Assembly (NCBI RefSeq): GCF_023701525.1
Contig: NZ_JAMQAW010000029.1
Span: 160,700-224,699, forward strand
Length of the DNA stretch: 64,000 bases
Direction: 5' to 3'
Source of the DNA: Streptomyces albipurpureus
GTDB lineage: Bacteria > Actinomycetota > Actinomycetes > Streptomycetales > Streptomycetaceae
Shown: positions 52,316 to 61,839 of the stretch, one piece after another
Layout of the letters: the number at the start of each line of letters is the position of its first letter
How positions within the stretch are numbered: position 1 is the stretch's first letter
Notes under the pieces: model-generated
Databases searched by the model: none
What the model saw: the letters and a program-made list of their open reading frames with translations, nothing else
Told to the model about the DNA's origin: nothing
Made by a program: the position numbers and the translations under genes

Positions 52316-53934
52316 CCACCCTGGCCGAAGCCCCTCACCACGTCCCCCCGCGCACCGGCAGCCGCCCCTTCGCCGGTACGGGAACCCTGCTGCGGCTGGC
52401 CCTGCGCCAGGATCGGCTGATGCTGCCGGTGTGGGTACTGGTGCTGGCAGGCGTCACCATCAGCGGCGCCGGCACCATCGAGTCGTTCTACGACACCGAG
52501 GCCGAGCGGGCCGAACTACTGCGGTCGATGACCACCAACGGCTCACTGCGGGCGATGTACGGGCCGCTCTTCAGCGACTCCGTCGGCGGACTGGTCGCCT
52601 GGCGCTTCGGTGGCTTCAGCGCGCTGATGGCAGCGGTGATGAGCCTGCTCATCGTCATCCGGCACACCCGCGACGAGGAGGAGAGCGGCCGTCAGGAGAT
52701 GCTGTCAGCGGCCGTGGTGGGACGGCGTGCCCCGCTCACGGCCGCACTGCTCACCGCGCTGATCGCCAACACCGGTATCGCCCTGCTCATCGCCATCGGG
52801 CTGGCCGGCCCCGGCGGCTCGGCGGCGGGAGCCCTCGCGCTGGGGCTCTCCATCGGTGGGATCGGGATGCTCTTCGCCACCATGGCCGCCCTGATGGCCC
52901 AGCTCACCGAGAGCGCCCGCCTCGCCCGCGGGCTGACGGCGGCCGCGCTGGGCGGCGCCTACGCGCTGCGAGCCGCGGGCGACGCCGCCACCCACGCCGG
53001 TTCATCCCCGCTGACCTGGCTCTCCCCGCTCGGCTGGGCGGAGCACATCCGCCCGTTCGGCGCGACCCGCTGGTGGGTGCTGGCGCTGCTCGCCGCCGCC
53101 GTCCTCGTACAGGGAGCGCTGGCGTACGCGCTCGCCGGGCGGCGGGATGTGGGGATGAGCTTTCTGCCCACCCGTCCCGGGCCCGCCGCGGGCAGGCTCA
53201 CCACCACCACCCAACTGGCCTGGCGGCTTCAGCGCGGCGCCCTCCTCGGCTGGGCCGCGGGCTTTCTGCTCGCCGGGCTCGCCTTCGGTTCCATGGCGGA
53301 CGGGGCCGCCGAGCTCGTCGGTGAGAACGAGGACGCGCGGGAGATCTTTCAACGGATGGGCGGCCAGTCCGGTCTTACCTCGGCGTTTCTCGCCGCCATC
53401 GTCGGGATCTGCGCCATGGTCGCCGCGCTCCATGTCGTCTCAGCCGTACTGCGGCTACACGGCGAGGAGACCGCGCAGCGGGCGGAGCCCGTCCTCGCGA
53501 ACGCGGTCGGCCGTCTCCCCTGGGCCGCCGGCCATCTGACGATCGCCTTCGGCGGAGCGATCGTCATCCTCAGCTGTCTGGGCCTTGGCCTGGCGATCGG
53601 CCATGGCGATCAGTTCGGTCCGATCCTCGGGGCGGCACTGGCCCAACTCCCCGCCGTCTGGCTCCTTGGCAGCGTCGCGGTCCTGCTCTACGGGGTGTTC
53701 CCCCGGGCCGCGGCGGCGTCCTGGGGTGTCGCCGGAGCGTGTCTCGCCATCGGCTGGATCGGGCCCGCGCTCGACCTCCCGAGCTGGGTACTGGACCTCT
53801 CGCCCTTCGGACAGCTGCCCAAACTGCCGGGCGGCTCGCTGGAATGGGCGCCGATCCTGGTACTGACGGCCCTGGCCATCGCCCTGACCAGTGTGGGCCT
53901 GGCGGGACTACGGCGCAGGGACCTCCAGACATGA
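52312..53934 (+). CDS. ABC transporter permease
   Basis: A 540-residue integral membrane protein with about twelve hydrophobic helices in two similar halves (for example LMLPVWVLVLAGVTISG and GALLGWAAGFLLAGLAFG start the two halves). It looks like a fused-dimer ABC-2-type permease, so one copy would complete the transporter with two ATPases. GTG start overlapping the ATPase stop. Confidence 0.92.
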   Translation: MTTLAEAPHHVPPRTGSRPFAGTGTLLRLALRQDRLMLPVWVLVLAGVTISGAGTIESFYDTEAERAELLRSMTTNGSLRAMYGPLFSDSVGGLVAWRFGGFSALMAAVMSLLIVIRHTRDEEESGRQEMLSAAVVGRRAPLTAALLTALIANTGIALLIAIGLAGPGGSAAGALALGLSIGGIGMLFATMAALMAQLTESARLARGLTAAALGGAYALRAAGDAATHAGSSPLTWLSPLGWAEHIRPFGATRWWVLALLAAAVLVQGALAYALAGRRDVGMSFLPTRPGPAAGRLTTTTQLAWRLQRGALLGWAAGFLLAGLAFGSMADGAAELVGENEDAREIFQRMGGQSGLTSAFLAAIVGICAMVAALHVVSAVLRLHGEETAQRAEPVLANAVGRLPWAAGHLTIAFGGAIVILSCLGLGLAIGHGDQFGPILGAALAQLPAVWLLGSVAVLLYGVFPRAAAASWGVAGACLAIGWIGPALDLPSWVLDLSPFGQLPKLPGGSLEWAPILVLTALAIALTSVGLAGLRRRDLQT

Positions 53935-54092
53935 GGTCGGCGGACAGCAGCCGCGTAGGCAGGAGGTCATGGGACCCCGGGCTCTGCGGGCCCCCTTGAG
54001 GGCTGCCCCCAGGGCCGACCCCGTCACCCTTGTGGTGCGCGGGCGCTCGCTCACTCCCGCACGGCGGGAACAGCCCCAGAGGCAGGAACCGG

Positions 54093-55298
54093 CTACAGCT
54101 CCACCGGCAGCTCGTACACACCCCGGATCACATACCCCGGCTTCCACCGCGGCTCCCCCACCAGGCGCATCGTCGGGGCGCCTCGCAGCAGCTCACCGAA
54201 GGACGCCGCCAGTTCGATCCGGGCCAGCGGTGCGCCCAGGCAGAAGTGGATGCCCGCGCCGAAGGTGATGTGAGCGTTGTCCTCGCGGGCGAGGTCGAGG
54301 AGGTCCGCGTTCACAAAGCGGCCCGGGTCGCGGTTGGCCGAGCCGAAGAGGAGCGCCAGCTCAGAGCCGCGGGGCAGGACCGTTCCCGCGATCTCGATGT
54401 CATCGAGCACCCACCGCTCGAACATCTGCAACGGGGTGTCGTACCGCATCAGCTCCTCGATGGCCGTGGGGAGCAGGGAGTGGTCGGCCCGCAGCCGCGC
54501 CAGCTGCTCGGGATGGCGGAACAGGGTCCACCAGCCGTTCGCCGTGGTGTTGACGGTGGCCTCATGACCGGCGTTCAGCAGCAGCACACAGGTGGAGATC
54601 ATCTCCTGCTCGCTGAGCCGGTCGCCCTCCTCATAGGCGGCGATCAGCGCCGAGATCAGATCGTCTCCCGGCTCCTTGCGGCGCTCCGCGATCAGCTCCC
54701 GCAGATACGCCGAGAACTCCACCGACGCCCGCACCGCGCGATCCGCCGTCTCCGGCGACGGATTCAACTCGAACATCCCGCAGATATCCGCCGACCAGGG
54801 CCGCAACAGCGCACGGTCCGCCTCCGGGATGCCCAACATCTCCGCGATCACCGCAACCGGCAGCGGCTCGGCGACATCGGCGAGCAGATCGCCACCGCCC
54901 GCCCTGATGAGGTCCGCGACCAGTTCGGCGGCGAGCCGCTGCACGGTCGGCTCCAACCGGGCCACGGTCCGCGGAGTGAACGCCTTGGTGATCAGCCGGC
55001 GGATACGGGTGTGGTCCGGGGCCTCCAGATCGAGGATGCCGTTGTCGTTCAGCGTGTGGAACGGCTCGTGCTCGGCCAGCGGAGGCGTACGCCCGAACTC
55101 CTCATGGGAGAAGCGGTGCAGATACGTCCGTCCGAGGCGACGGTCACGCAGTAGCGCCGACACATCCTCGTAGTGCGGTACGAGCCACTGCCCGGTGGGC
55201 TCGAACCAGTGCACCCGCCCCTGCGCCCGCAGCTGCTCGTACGCGGGGTACGGGTCGGCGACGAAGGAGGGTGACCACGGTTCGAAGAGTGCGCTCAT
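54093..55298 (-). CDS. cytochrome P450
   Basis: A 401-residue bacterial class I P450. I helix LLNAGHEATVNTT, ExxR as EELMRY, the FERW segment (the usual RxxxR region), and haem loop FGAGIHFCLGAPLARIE with the Cys ligand. The typical Thr after the acidic residue of the I helix reads HEAT, as in CYP107-like enzymes. Probably hydroxylates a small molecule; no ferredoxin gene is adjacent. ATG at 55298. Confidence 0.95.
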   Translation of the reverse strand: MSALFEPWSPSFVADPYPAYEQLRAQGRVHWFEPTGQWLVPHYEDVSALLRDRRLGRTYLHRFSHEEFGRTPPLAEHEPFHTLNDNGILDLEAPDHTRIRRLITKAFTPRTVARLEPTVQRLAAELVADLIRAGGGDLLADVAEPLPVAVIAEMLGIPEADRALLRPWSADICGMFELNPSPETADRAVRASVEFSAYLRELIAERRKEPGDDLISALIAAYEEGDRLSEQEMISTCVLLLNAGHEATVNTTANGWWTLFRHPEQLARLRADHSLLPTAIEELMRYDTPLQMFERWVLDDIEIAGTVLPRGSELALLFGSANRDPGRFVNADLLDLAREDNAHITFGAGIHFCLGAPLARIELAASFGELLRGAPTMRLVGEPRWKPGYVIRGVYELPVEL

Positions 55299-55432
55299 AT
55301 CCGGACGCTAACCCTCCGCGCCCTGCTGTGACCAGTGCTGATCAGGAGGCTCAACCCGTTTGTGACCAGCAAAGACACCTCATCCGTGCCACCGTCGCCA
55401 ACCGGACACCCGTCCGCGAACAAGGCGCCGGA

Positions 55433-56113
55433 CTAGCCCGGTGTCACCAGCCGCGCCTCATACGCGAACACCGCGGCCTGAGTCCGATCCCGTAGCCCGA
55501 GCTTCACCAGGATCCGGCTCACATGCGTCTTGATGGTGGATTCCGCGACCAGCAGATGGGAGGCGATCTCCGCGTTCGACAACCCCTGGGCTATCAGCAC
55601 CAGCACCTCGGTCTCCCGCTCGGTGAGATCCCCGACATGGGAGAGCGAGGGCGCCTTGGGGGCCTGGGTGAGCTTGGAGAACTCGGTGATCAACCGCCGG
55701 GTCACCGTCGGTGCCAGCAGCGCGTCACCCGCCGCCACCACCCGCACCCCGTCCGCCAGCTGCCGGGCGGACGCGTCCTTCAGCAGAAAGCCGGACGCCC
55801 CGGCGCGCAGCGCCTGGTACACGTACTCGTCCAGATCGAAGGTGGTGAGCACCAGCACCTTCGACGAGCTGCTGCTCGCGACGATCTCGCGGGTGGCCTC
55901 GATGCCGTTGAGCTCGGGCATCCGGATGTCCATCAGCACCACGTCCGGGGCGAGCTCGGCGACCTTGGTGACCGCCTCCCGGCCGTTGACGGCTTCCCCG
56001 ATGACCTCGATGTCAGGCATCGCGTTCAGCAGGACCGAGAAGCCCTCACGCACCATCATCTGGTCGTCGACGATCAGCACACGAATGGTCGACGTGGTGG
56101 GGGTGGCGGTCAT
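55433..56113 (-). CDS. NarL/LuxR-type response regulator
   Basis: A 226-residue regulator. Receiver domain 8-125 with VLIVDDQMMVREG, phospho-Asp in DVVLMDIRMPEL, and Lys in FLLKDAS. The C-terminal LuxR HTH is LTERETEVLVLIAQGLSNAEIASHLLVAESTIKTHVSRIL. Its ATG overlaps the stop of the kinase gene (ATGA), so they form a two-component pair. Confidence 0.96.
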   Translation of the reverse strand: MTATPTTSTIRVLIVDDQMMVREGFSVLLNAMPDIEVIGEAVNGREAVTKVAELAPDVVLMDIRMPELNGIEATREIVASSSSSKVLVLTTFDLDEYVYQALRAGASGFLLKDASARQLADGVRVVAAGDALLAPTVTRRLITEFSKLTQAPKAPSLSHVGDLTERETEVLVLIAQGLSNAEIASHLLVAESTIKTHVSRILVKLGLRDRTQAAVFAYEARLVTPG

Positions 56114-57411
56114 GCCTGCTCCTCGGTGACTGCGGCGGGCACGGGGATGAAGGCGGTCACCTCATACCCCCCGTGCTCGGTCGGCTCGGCGGTCATCTCG
56201 CCATTGAGCATGGTCACACGCTCCCGCATCCCGGTGATCCCGTGCCCCGCCCCCGGCGACGGCTTCACCAGACCCTGGGGTGCGGTGTTCACGATCCGCA
56301 GCCCGAGCCCGCCGAGCACATGGGAGACCTCGACCTTGGCCGTCGATCCGGGTGCGTGGCGCAGTGCGTTGCTCAGCGCCTCCTGGATGATCCGGTACGC
56401 CGACAGTTCGATGCCCGGGGGAAGCTCCCGCACGGCGCCGGTGATGGTCTTCTCCACCGTCAGACCGGCCTCCGCCACATTGCGCAGCAACTGGTCGAGA
56501 TCGGCCAGCATCGGCTGAGGGGCGTCCGGGGCCTCGTAGTCCTCCGCGCGAACGACTCCGAGGATGCGGCGCAGCTCGGTCAGGGCGGCCACCGCGTTCT
56601 CCCGGATGGTGATGAAGGCCTGCTCCAACTCGGGCGGCGGGTTCTCCACCCGGTAGGGCGCGGCCTCCGCCTGGATCGCCACCACCGACATGTGGTGGGC
56701 GACCACATCGTGCAGCTCGCGGGCGATGGTGGTGCGCTCCTCAAGGAGGGTGCGCCGATCGCGTTCCACGGCGGTGACGGTCTTGTGGGCGGCGACTTCT
56801 TCCCTGGCGTCCTTGCGGACGAGGTAGGTGGTAGCCAGCAGCATCAGCACCGCGGCCGCGAAGAGCAGCTGCGAGGTGTTGGTCGAGGCCCAGCGGTCCA
56901 GCAGGGACTCGGTGAAGTACCCGGCCAGCGCGGTGATCAGCCACATCCACATGGCGCTGCGGGGCCGGGTGCGCAGGGTGACGATGGTCAGCACACAGAG
57001 ATGGCCGAAGAAGAGGGTGGGCGGCCAGGGCCATGTCCCCCCGTCGTACCCGCCCGTCGCGTTGACCAGGGGAACGGCCGCGATCGAGATCCAGAACCCG
57101 CCGACGGGCCGTACCAGCGTCATCGCCAGGGCGAGGATGGGCACCGCCACGCTCAGCGTGGAGCTGAAGCCGGTGACCCTGGAGGCCCCCCAGGCGAACA
57201 GGGTGAAGAGGCAGAGCATCCCCACGGCGCCATGGGGCGCCCATACGGCCAGCCGCCGTATTCGTGCCGGTAGCCGGCGGATCAGCGGGCCGTCGGGGCG
57301 CAGTGGTGGCAGGGGTCGGTAGGCGAAGGCATGGAGGACAAGGTCCTGGCGGAGGCCGCCCAGGGCCCCCATGGCCAGGCGGTACTCGGGAGGTCTGGTC
57401 TTCTCGGTCAC
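56110..57411 (-). CDS. two-component sensor histidine kinase
   Basis: A 433-residue kinase with about five membrane helices (residues 55-185), then HisKA_3 with phospho-acceptor His in ELHDVVAHHMSVVAIQAEAA, and HATPase with LSAYRIIQEALSNALRHA and GHGITGMRERV. Signal unknown; no large extracytoplasmic domain, so it probably senses within the membrane. Cotranscribed with the response regulator. Confidence 0.95.
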   Translation of the reverse strand: MTEKTRPPEYRLAMGALGGLRQDLVLHAFAYRPLPPLRPDGPLIRRLPARIRRLAVWAPHGAVGMLCLFTLFAWGASRVTGFSSTLSVAVPILALAMTLVRPVGGFWISIAAVPLVNATGGYDGGTWPWPPTLFFGHLCVLTIVTLRTRPRSAMWMWLITALAGYFTESLLDRWASTNTSQLLFAAAVLMLLATTYLVRKDAREEVAAHKTVTAVERDRRTLLEERTTIARELHDVVAHHMSVVAIQAEAAPYRVENPPPELEQAFITIRENAVAALTELRRILGVVRAEDYEAPDAPQPMLADLDQLLRNVAEAGLTVEKTITGAVRELPPGIELSAYRIIQEALSNALRHAPGSTAKVEVSHVLGGLGLRIVNTAPQGLVKPSPGAGHGITGMRERVTMLNGEMTAEPTEHGGYEVTAFIPVPAAVTEEQA

Positions 57412-57513
57412 CTACAGAACGGTAAGGGGAAGGACGGACGCGGTCGTCAGCATCACTATGGACTCCGCCGCGTCCGCCCTAAGGACTACCTGGGGTTCCC
57501 TCGGTAGGACAGA

Positions 57514-58335
57514 TCAGCCGCGAAAGGCGTCCGCGTGCTCTTTCGCCCACTGTGCGAAGCTCCGCGGCGGGCGCCCGGTGACCTTCTCCACGGTGTCCGC
57601 GACGGTGCGTCCGACGATCGGGGTGTCGCGGTAGACCATCAGCAGGAACTCGATCACCTCATCCGACTGCCCGGCCGCCCGCCACTGCGCCAAGGCCTCC
57701 TCCTCGGTCAGTTCCACCAGCCGAACCGGCTTCCCCCGGGCGGCGGCGAGCGTCTGTGTCTTGTCCTCGACGCTCAGCGCCTGCGGGCCGGTGACGATGT
57801 ACTCCTGCCCGCCGTGCCCGTCCTCGGTGAGGGCGACGGCGGCGACCGCGCCGATGTCCGCCTCATGCACCATGGCGCTCAATCGCGCCACGAACGGCTC
57901 GCGCACCTCGTCCCCGGTGCGGATGCCCTCGGCCCATTCCAGCGCGTTCGACATGAACTCCACCGGCATCACCACGGTCCAGACGAAGTCGCTCTCCCGG
58001 ACCGCGGTCTCCAACGGGGTGGGTCCACCGCCGTGGAGGACGGAGATCCGCCGCACCCCGGCGGCCCGAGCCAGCTCCAGAATCCGCGGGCCGGTCTCCA
58101 GCGGAGCGAAGTAGGGGCCGCCGAAGGTGATCAGATGCAGACCCGTCACTCCCTCCAGGGCGGGTACGAGGGACTCGGGGTCGGTGAGGTCGCCCCGCAC
58201 GGTCTCGACCCCGGCGGGGAACCGGGCCTTGGCGGGGTCACGGGTGAGGGCGCGCACGGAGTGGCCGCGTTCCAGCAGCTGCTCCACGATCTGCCGGCCT
58301 ACGGTTCCGGTTGCTCCGGTGATGAGATGAGTCAT
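57514..58335 (-). CDS. NmrA-like NAD(P)-binding protein
   Basis: A 273-residue atypical short-chain dehydrogenase. The Rossmann motif GATGTVGRQIVEQLL opens it, then ALTRDPAKARFPAGVETVRGDLTD. The Tyr-x3-Lys of classical SDRs is absent, as in NmrA/quinone-reductase-like members. Probably a redox sensor or reductase. ATG 58335; the longer frame to 58377 lacks protein character. Confidence 0.88.
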   Translation of the reverse strand: MTHLITGATGTVGRQIVEQLLERGHSVRALTRDPAKARFPAGVETVRGDLTDPESLVPALEGVTGLHLITFGGPYFAPLETGPRILELARAAGVRRISVLHGGGPTPLETAVRESDFVWTVVMPVEFMSNALEWAEGIRTGDEVREPFVARLSAMVHEADIGAVAAVALTEDGHGGQEYIVTGPQALSVEDKTQTLAAARGKPVRLVELTEEEALAQWRAAGQSDEVIEFLLMVYRDTPIVGRTVADTVEKVTGRPPRSFAQWAKEHADAFRG

Positions 58336-58620
58336 GGGAGGAACATAGAAAGACTTGCGGTCAGCTTCTGTCCTCAACCAGGAGGGTCCGCGGTGGGTAG
58401 GTCCGCATGGGTAGGTCCGCGTTGACAGGCCACCGACTCCGACCGCGAGCCACTACCGTCCTGACCTGACTCGTCCTGGCTGCCAACCTCGCCGGGGCCG
58501 GGGCCGTCCCCCGAACCTGTCCGCGGCGACCCGAGACCAGTTCTGTCCTCGGCCGATCGACCCCGGCACCTCGGTCCGGGGCGCCGAGCACGCGGTAACC
58601 GGGTACCGGGTGCGGGCCGC

Positions 58621-59490
58621 TCACCAGGCCAGTTGGGCGATCTCCTCGGCCGCCACCGCACAGGCGTCCGCCGCCGGATCGATCAGCGGAAAGTGCCCGA
58701 TCTCCTCCAGCAGGGTCAGTCCCACCATCTCCCCGGCCTTCGCCGCGGCGTCCACGAACGACTCCGCGAGCCCGTACGGCACGGTGAGGTCATCGCGCCC
58801 CTGCACCACGGCGGTCGCGATCCCCGTCGGAAGCAGCACCGCCGGGTCGACCTGCGCGGCTCGCTCCGCCAACTCCGCCTCGCCGCCCAGCAGCTCGCGC
58901 ACCGCCCCACCGCACACATCGAGCTCCACCGCTCCGGTGAGGTCGGCGATCGGCGCCAGCGCCACCACCCCGCGCAGTGGCGGCGGAGCGGCCAGCCGCC
59001 ACGGCGAACCCACCGGCAGCACATGCCGGGCCGCCGCCCAGAGCGCGAGCTGACCGCCGGCGGAGTGCCCGGCGAGTACCGTGCGCCGGACATCGGCCTG
59101 GGGCAGTGCGGTACGGGTGAGTTCCGGCAGCGCGTCCAGTACGGCGGCGATGTCGTCAAAGGTCTCCGGCCAACGACCGGCGACCGGCCCGTCGCCACCC
59201 TGCTGGGGCAGGCTCCGGCCGCGCCGGTACTCGACATTGGCGACCGCGAGTCCGCGCCGGGCCAGGAAGTCAGCGAACGGGGTCATGTACTGCCGGTCAT
59301 AGGGCGCCCGCCAAGCCCCACCGTGCAGCAGAACCACCAGCGGCACGCTGCCATCGGCGCCTCTGGGGGCGTAGAAGTCAACGACCTGATCGGGGTGTTC
59401 GCCGTACGCGAGGGACACATCCGGGGCCACTGCGGGATGGGAGAAGGCCGACTCGGTTTCGGCGGCGTCACGGGCGACGGGGTCCGACAT
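58621..59490 (-). CDS. alpha/beta hydrolase, probable kynurenine formamidase
   Basis: A 289-residue hydrolase: oxyanion-loop VVLLHGGAWRAPYD, nucleophile elbow LAGHSAGGQLALWAA, Asp in VVQGRDDLTVPY and His in EEIGHFPLID. The YxxxxxQVVDFYAPRGADGSVPLVVLLHGGAW arrangement is that of bacterial arylformamidase-like enzymes, and the two preceding genes are tryptophan dioxygenase and kynureninase, so it probably removes formate from N-formylkynurenine. A hairpin lies between it and kynureninase. ATG at 59490. The 243-bp region beyond its stop has no gene. Confidence 0.8.
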   Translation of the reverse strand: MSDPVARDAAETESAFSHPAVAPDVSLAYGEHPDQVVDFYAPRGADGSVPLVVLLHGGAWRAPYDRQYMTPFADFLARRGLAVANVEYRRGRSLPQQGGDGPVAGRWPETFDDIAAVLDALPELTRTALPQADVRRTVLAGHSAGGQLALWAAARHVLPVGSPWRLAAPPPLRGVVALAPIADLTGAVELDVCGGAVRELLGGEAELAERAAQVDPAVLLPTGIATAVVQGRDDLTVPYGLAESFVDAAAKAGEMVGLTLLEEIGHFPLIDPAADACAVAAEEIAQLAW

Positions 59491-59559
59491 GCGGTTCCAA
59501 CCTTCCGAAGCTGTCTCGGAATTGACCGCGGGACCAAACCAGGCTCCCGCGCAAATGTG

Positions 59560-59596
59560 CTGACCAGCGGGGACGCTATCAGTCCCCGCTGGTCAG
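59560..59596 (-). terminator. hairpin between kynureninase and the hydrolase gene
   Basis: Perfect 15-bp arms CTGACCAGCGGGGAC/GTCCCCGCTGGTCAG around a 7-base loop, just 16 bases after the kynureninase stop. It should terminate or reduce transcription into the hydrolase gene. Confidence 0.85.
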
Positions 59597-59611
59597 GTTT
59601 AAACCTTAAGA

Positions 59612-60838
59612 TCAGGCCAACGTGCCGCGAGGGACTTCCGCCAGGACCTCGACGAGCGCGGCAGCAGCCCTTTCGACCTCCGCGAACGAGGTGTACAGCG
59701 GGGTGAATCCAAACCGCAGCACGTCCGGCCTGCGAAGATCCCCCACCACTCCACGCTCGATCAGCCGGCCCATCACGGCCGGCGCCTCGGCGCAGCGCAG
59801 CGCCAACTGGCTACCGCGCTCGCCGTGCGCGACGGGAGTCAGCAGGGAGACCCGGGAGCCAGGCCCCCGCACCCCGCCCGCCACCTGGGCGTCCGCGCAC
59901 TCCAGGAAGAAGTCGCTCAGCGCCAGACTCTTCGCCCGTACGGAGTCGATGGAGACGCCGTCCCAGACCTCCAACGCCGCTTCCAGGGCGAGCAGGGAGA
60001 GAATCGCGGGCGTACCGACCCTGCCCCGGACCGCGCCCTGGCCCGGGATGTGGTCGGGGGCCATCGCGAACGGGTCGACATGCGAATGCCAGCCGGGCAG
60101 CGGGCTGTCGAACGCCCCTTGGTGCCGCTCGGCGATATAGATGTACGCGGGTGAACCCGGGCCGCCGTTCAGATACTTGTAGGTGCAGCCGATGGCGAGA
60201 TCCACCCCATGCGCGTCCAGATCCACGGGGAGCGCCCCCGCACTGTGGCAGAGGTCCCAGACCGCGACCGCACCCGCCCCCTGGATGGCGGCGGTCAACG
60301 ACGGCAGATCGTGCAGCCGCCCCGTACGGAAGTCGACGTGGTTGAGCAACACAACGGCCGTGGCCGGCCCCAACACCGAGGCCAGCGCTCCGGGATCGAC
60401 CGGCACGATGGTGCAGCCGGTCATCCGGGCCACCGAAGCCGCGATATAGCCATCGGTGGGGAAGGTGGTGGCATCGACGACGATCTCGGTACGGCCCGGC
60501 CTCAGCCTGGCCCCCGCCGCTACGGCCTTGAAGACATTGACACTGGTGGAGTCGCCCACGACCAACTGTCCGGGCGCCGCACCCACCAGCGGCGCGATCC
60601 GGTCGCCCACCCGCTCGGGCGCCGTCCACCAGCCGCTCTCGTCCCAGGAGCGAATGCGCAGCTCACCCCACTGCCGCTGGACCACATCAGCCACCCGGGC
60701 CGGCACATGCGCGGGCAGCGCGCCCAGCGAATTGCCATCCAGATAAATGCCGTCGTCCAGACTGAACAGCTCGCGCCGCGAACTCAGTACATCCGCCGCG
60801 TCCGCGGCGGCGGCCTTCTGCTTGAGCGCCTCAGACAT
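59612..60838 (-). CDS. kynU: kynureninase
   Basis: A 408-residue PLP enzyme splitting kynurenine to anthranilate and alanine. Signature parts are YLDGNSLGALP, VGDSTSVNVFK, DLCHSAGALPVDLDAHGVDLAIGCTYKYLNGGPGSPAY (with the Schiff-base Lys) and LRFGFTPLYTS. ATG 60838 overlaps the end of the dioxygenase gene by 8 bp, so both are one operon. A longer frame was rejected because it would lie inside that gene. Confidence 0.95.
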   Translation of the reverse strand: MSEALKQKAAAADAADVLSSRRELFSLDDGIYLDGNSLGALPAHVPARVADVVQRQWGELRIRSWDESGWWTAPERVGDRIAPLVGAAPGQLVVGDSTSVNVFKAVAAGARLRPGRTEIVVDATTFPTDGYIAASVARMTGCTIVPVDPGALASVLGPATAVVLLNHVDFRTGRLHDLPSLTAAIQGAGAVAVWDLCHSAGALPVDLDAHGVDLAIGCTYKYLNGGPGSPAYIYIAERHQGAFDSPLPGWHSHVDPFAMAPDHIPGQGAVRGRVGTPAILSLLALEAALEVWDGVSIDSVRAKSLALSDFFLECADAQVAGGVRGPGSRVSLLTPVAHGERGSQLALRCAEAPAVMGRLIERGVVGDLRRPDVLRFGFTPLYTSFAEVERAAAALVEVLAEVPRGTLA

Positions 60839-61652
60839 AGCTACGCGCCGTCCACAGCTCGGGGAAGACGTTCTTCCGGGCCCGCTTCTCCAGCCAGGCC
60901 ACACCCGCCGACCCTCCCGTACCCGCCTTGGCCCCCATCGCCCGCCGGGTGGCCACCAGATGGTCATTGCGCCATCGCCACACCAACTCGCCCACATCGG
61001 TGAGCGCCTCACCCAGCCGTACCAGCTCGGCGTTCTGGTCCGGGTCCCCGTAGATCCCCGACCAGACCTTCTCGACGGCCTCGGAGGGCTCGTACTTCCG
61101 GGTCAGATCGCGCTCCAGCACCGTACGGGGTACGGGCAGACCGCGCCGGGCGAGCAACCCCAGCACCTCGTCGTACAGGCTCGGCTGAGCCAGCGCCTTC
61201 TCCAACTCGGCGTGGACGCGCGGTGCGCCACGGTGGGGCACCAGCATCGACGCGGACTTGTCCCCGAGCAGGAACTCCATCCGCCGGTACATCGCCGACT
61301 GGAAGCCCGATCCCTCGCCGAGGGCGTCACGGTAGGAGTTGAACTGTGCGGGGGTCAGTTGGCCCAGCGGCTTCCAGGAGGCGTTCAGCGCCTCCAGCTC
61401 CCGCACCGACCGCTTCAACGCATCCAGCGCCTCGGGTACGCGGTCCTCACCGAGCGCCTGGATCGCCGTCTCCCACTCATGGACGATGACGGTGAACCAC
61501 AGCTCCATCACCTGCGTGGTGACCAGGAAGACCATCTCTCCCGGATCTTCGGAGAGCGGGTGCTGCAGATGGGTCAGAACATCCGCCTGGACATAGTCCT
61601 CGTACGGAGTGGTGCCCGCGAAATCCAGATGCGGGGCAGCGTCATGTGACAT
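60831..61652 (-). CDS. kynA: tryptophan 2,3-dioxygenase
   Basis: A 273-residue haem dioxygenase opening the indole ring of tryptophan. YEDYVQADVLTHLQHPLS start, FLVTTQVMELWFTVIVHE (family signature), GEGSGFQSAMYRRMEFLLGDK, and WRNDHLVATRRAMG with the presumed proximal His. Usual bacterial length. ATG 61652 behind GAGGAGA. First gene of the kynurenine operon. Confidence 0.95.
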   Translation of the reverse strand: MSHDAAPHLDFAGTTPYEDYVQADVLTHLQHPLSEDPGEMVFLVTTQVMELWFTVIVHEWETAIQALGEDRVPEALDALKRSVRELEALNASWKPLGQLTPAQFNSYRDALGEGSGFQSAMYRRMEFLLGDKSASMLVPHRGAPRVHAELEKALAQPSLYDEVLGLLARRGLPVPRTVLERDLTRKYEPSEAVEKVWSGIYGDPDQNAELVRLGEALTDVGELVWRWRNDHLVATRRAMGAKAGTGGSAGVAWLEKRARKNVFPELWTARSYV

Positions 61653-61839
61653 CGCTGTCTCCTCGACGTCCGGGTAGCGGTCCGCCCCTTCCTGTTGGTG
61701 TGGGACCCCGGTCCCCACCCGCATCATAAGCCGCGGCCCACACCCCGCGATCTCTGTGGGGCGTGGGCCGTCGTCTGGCTCATGGGCTCCCGCGGCTTGC
61801 CACTAGCCGCACAGAGCATCAAAATCCCAGGTCAGTGGC

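Noticed and set aside
54030..55154. Plus-strand frame opposite the P450
   Set aside because: Shadow frame; the P450 haem and I-helix motifs decide the strand.
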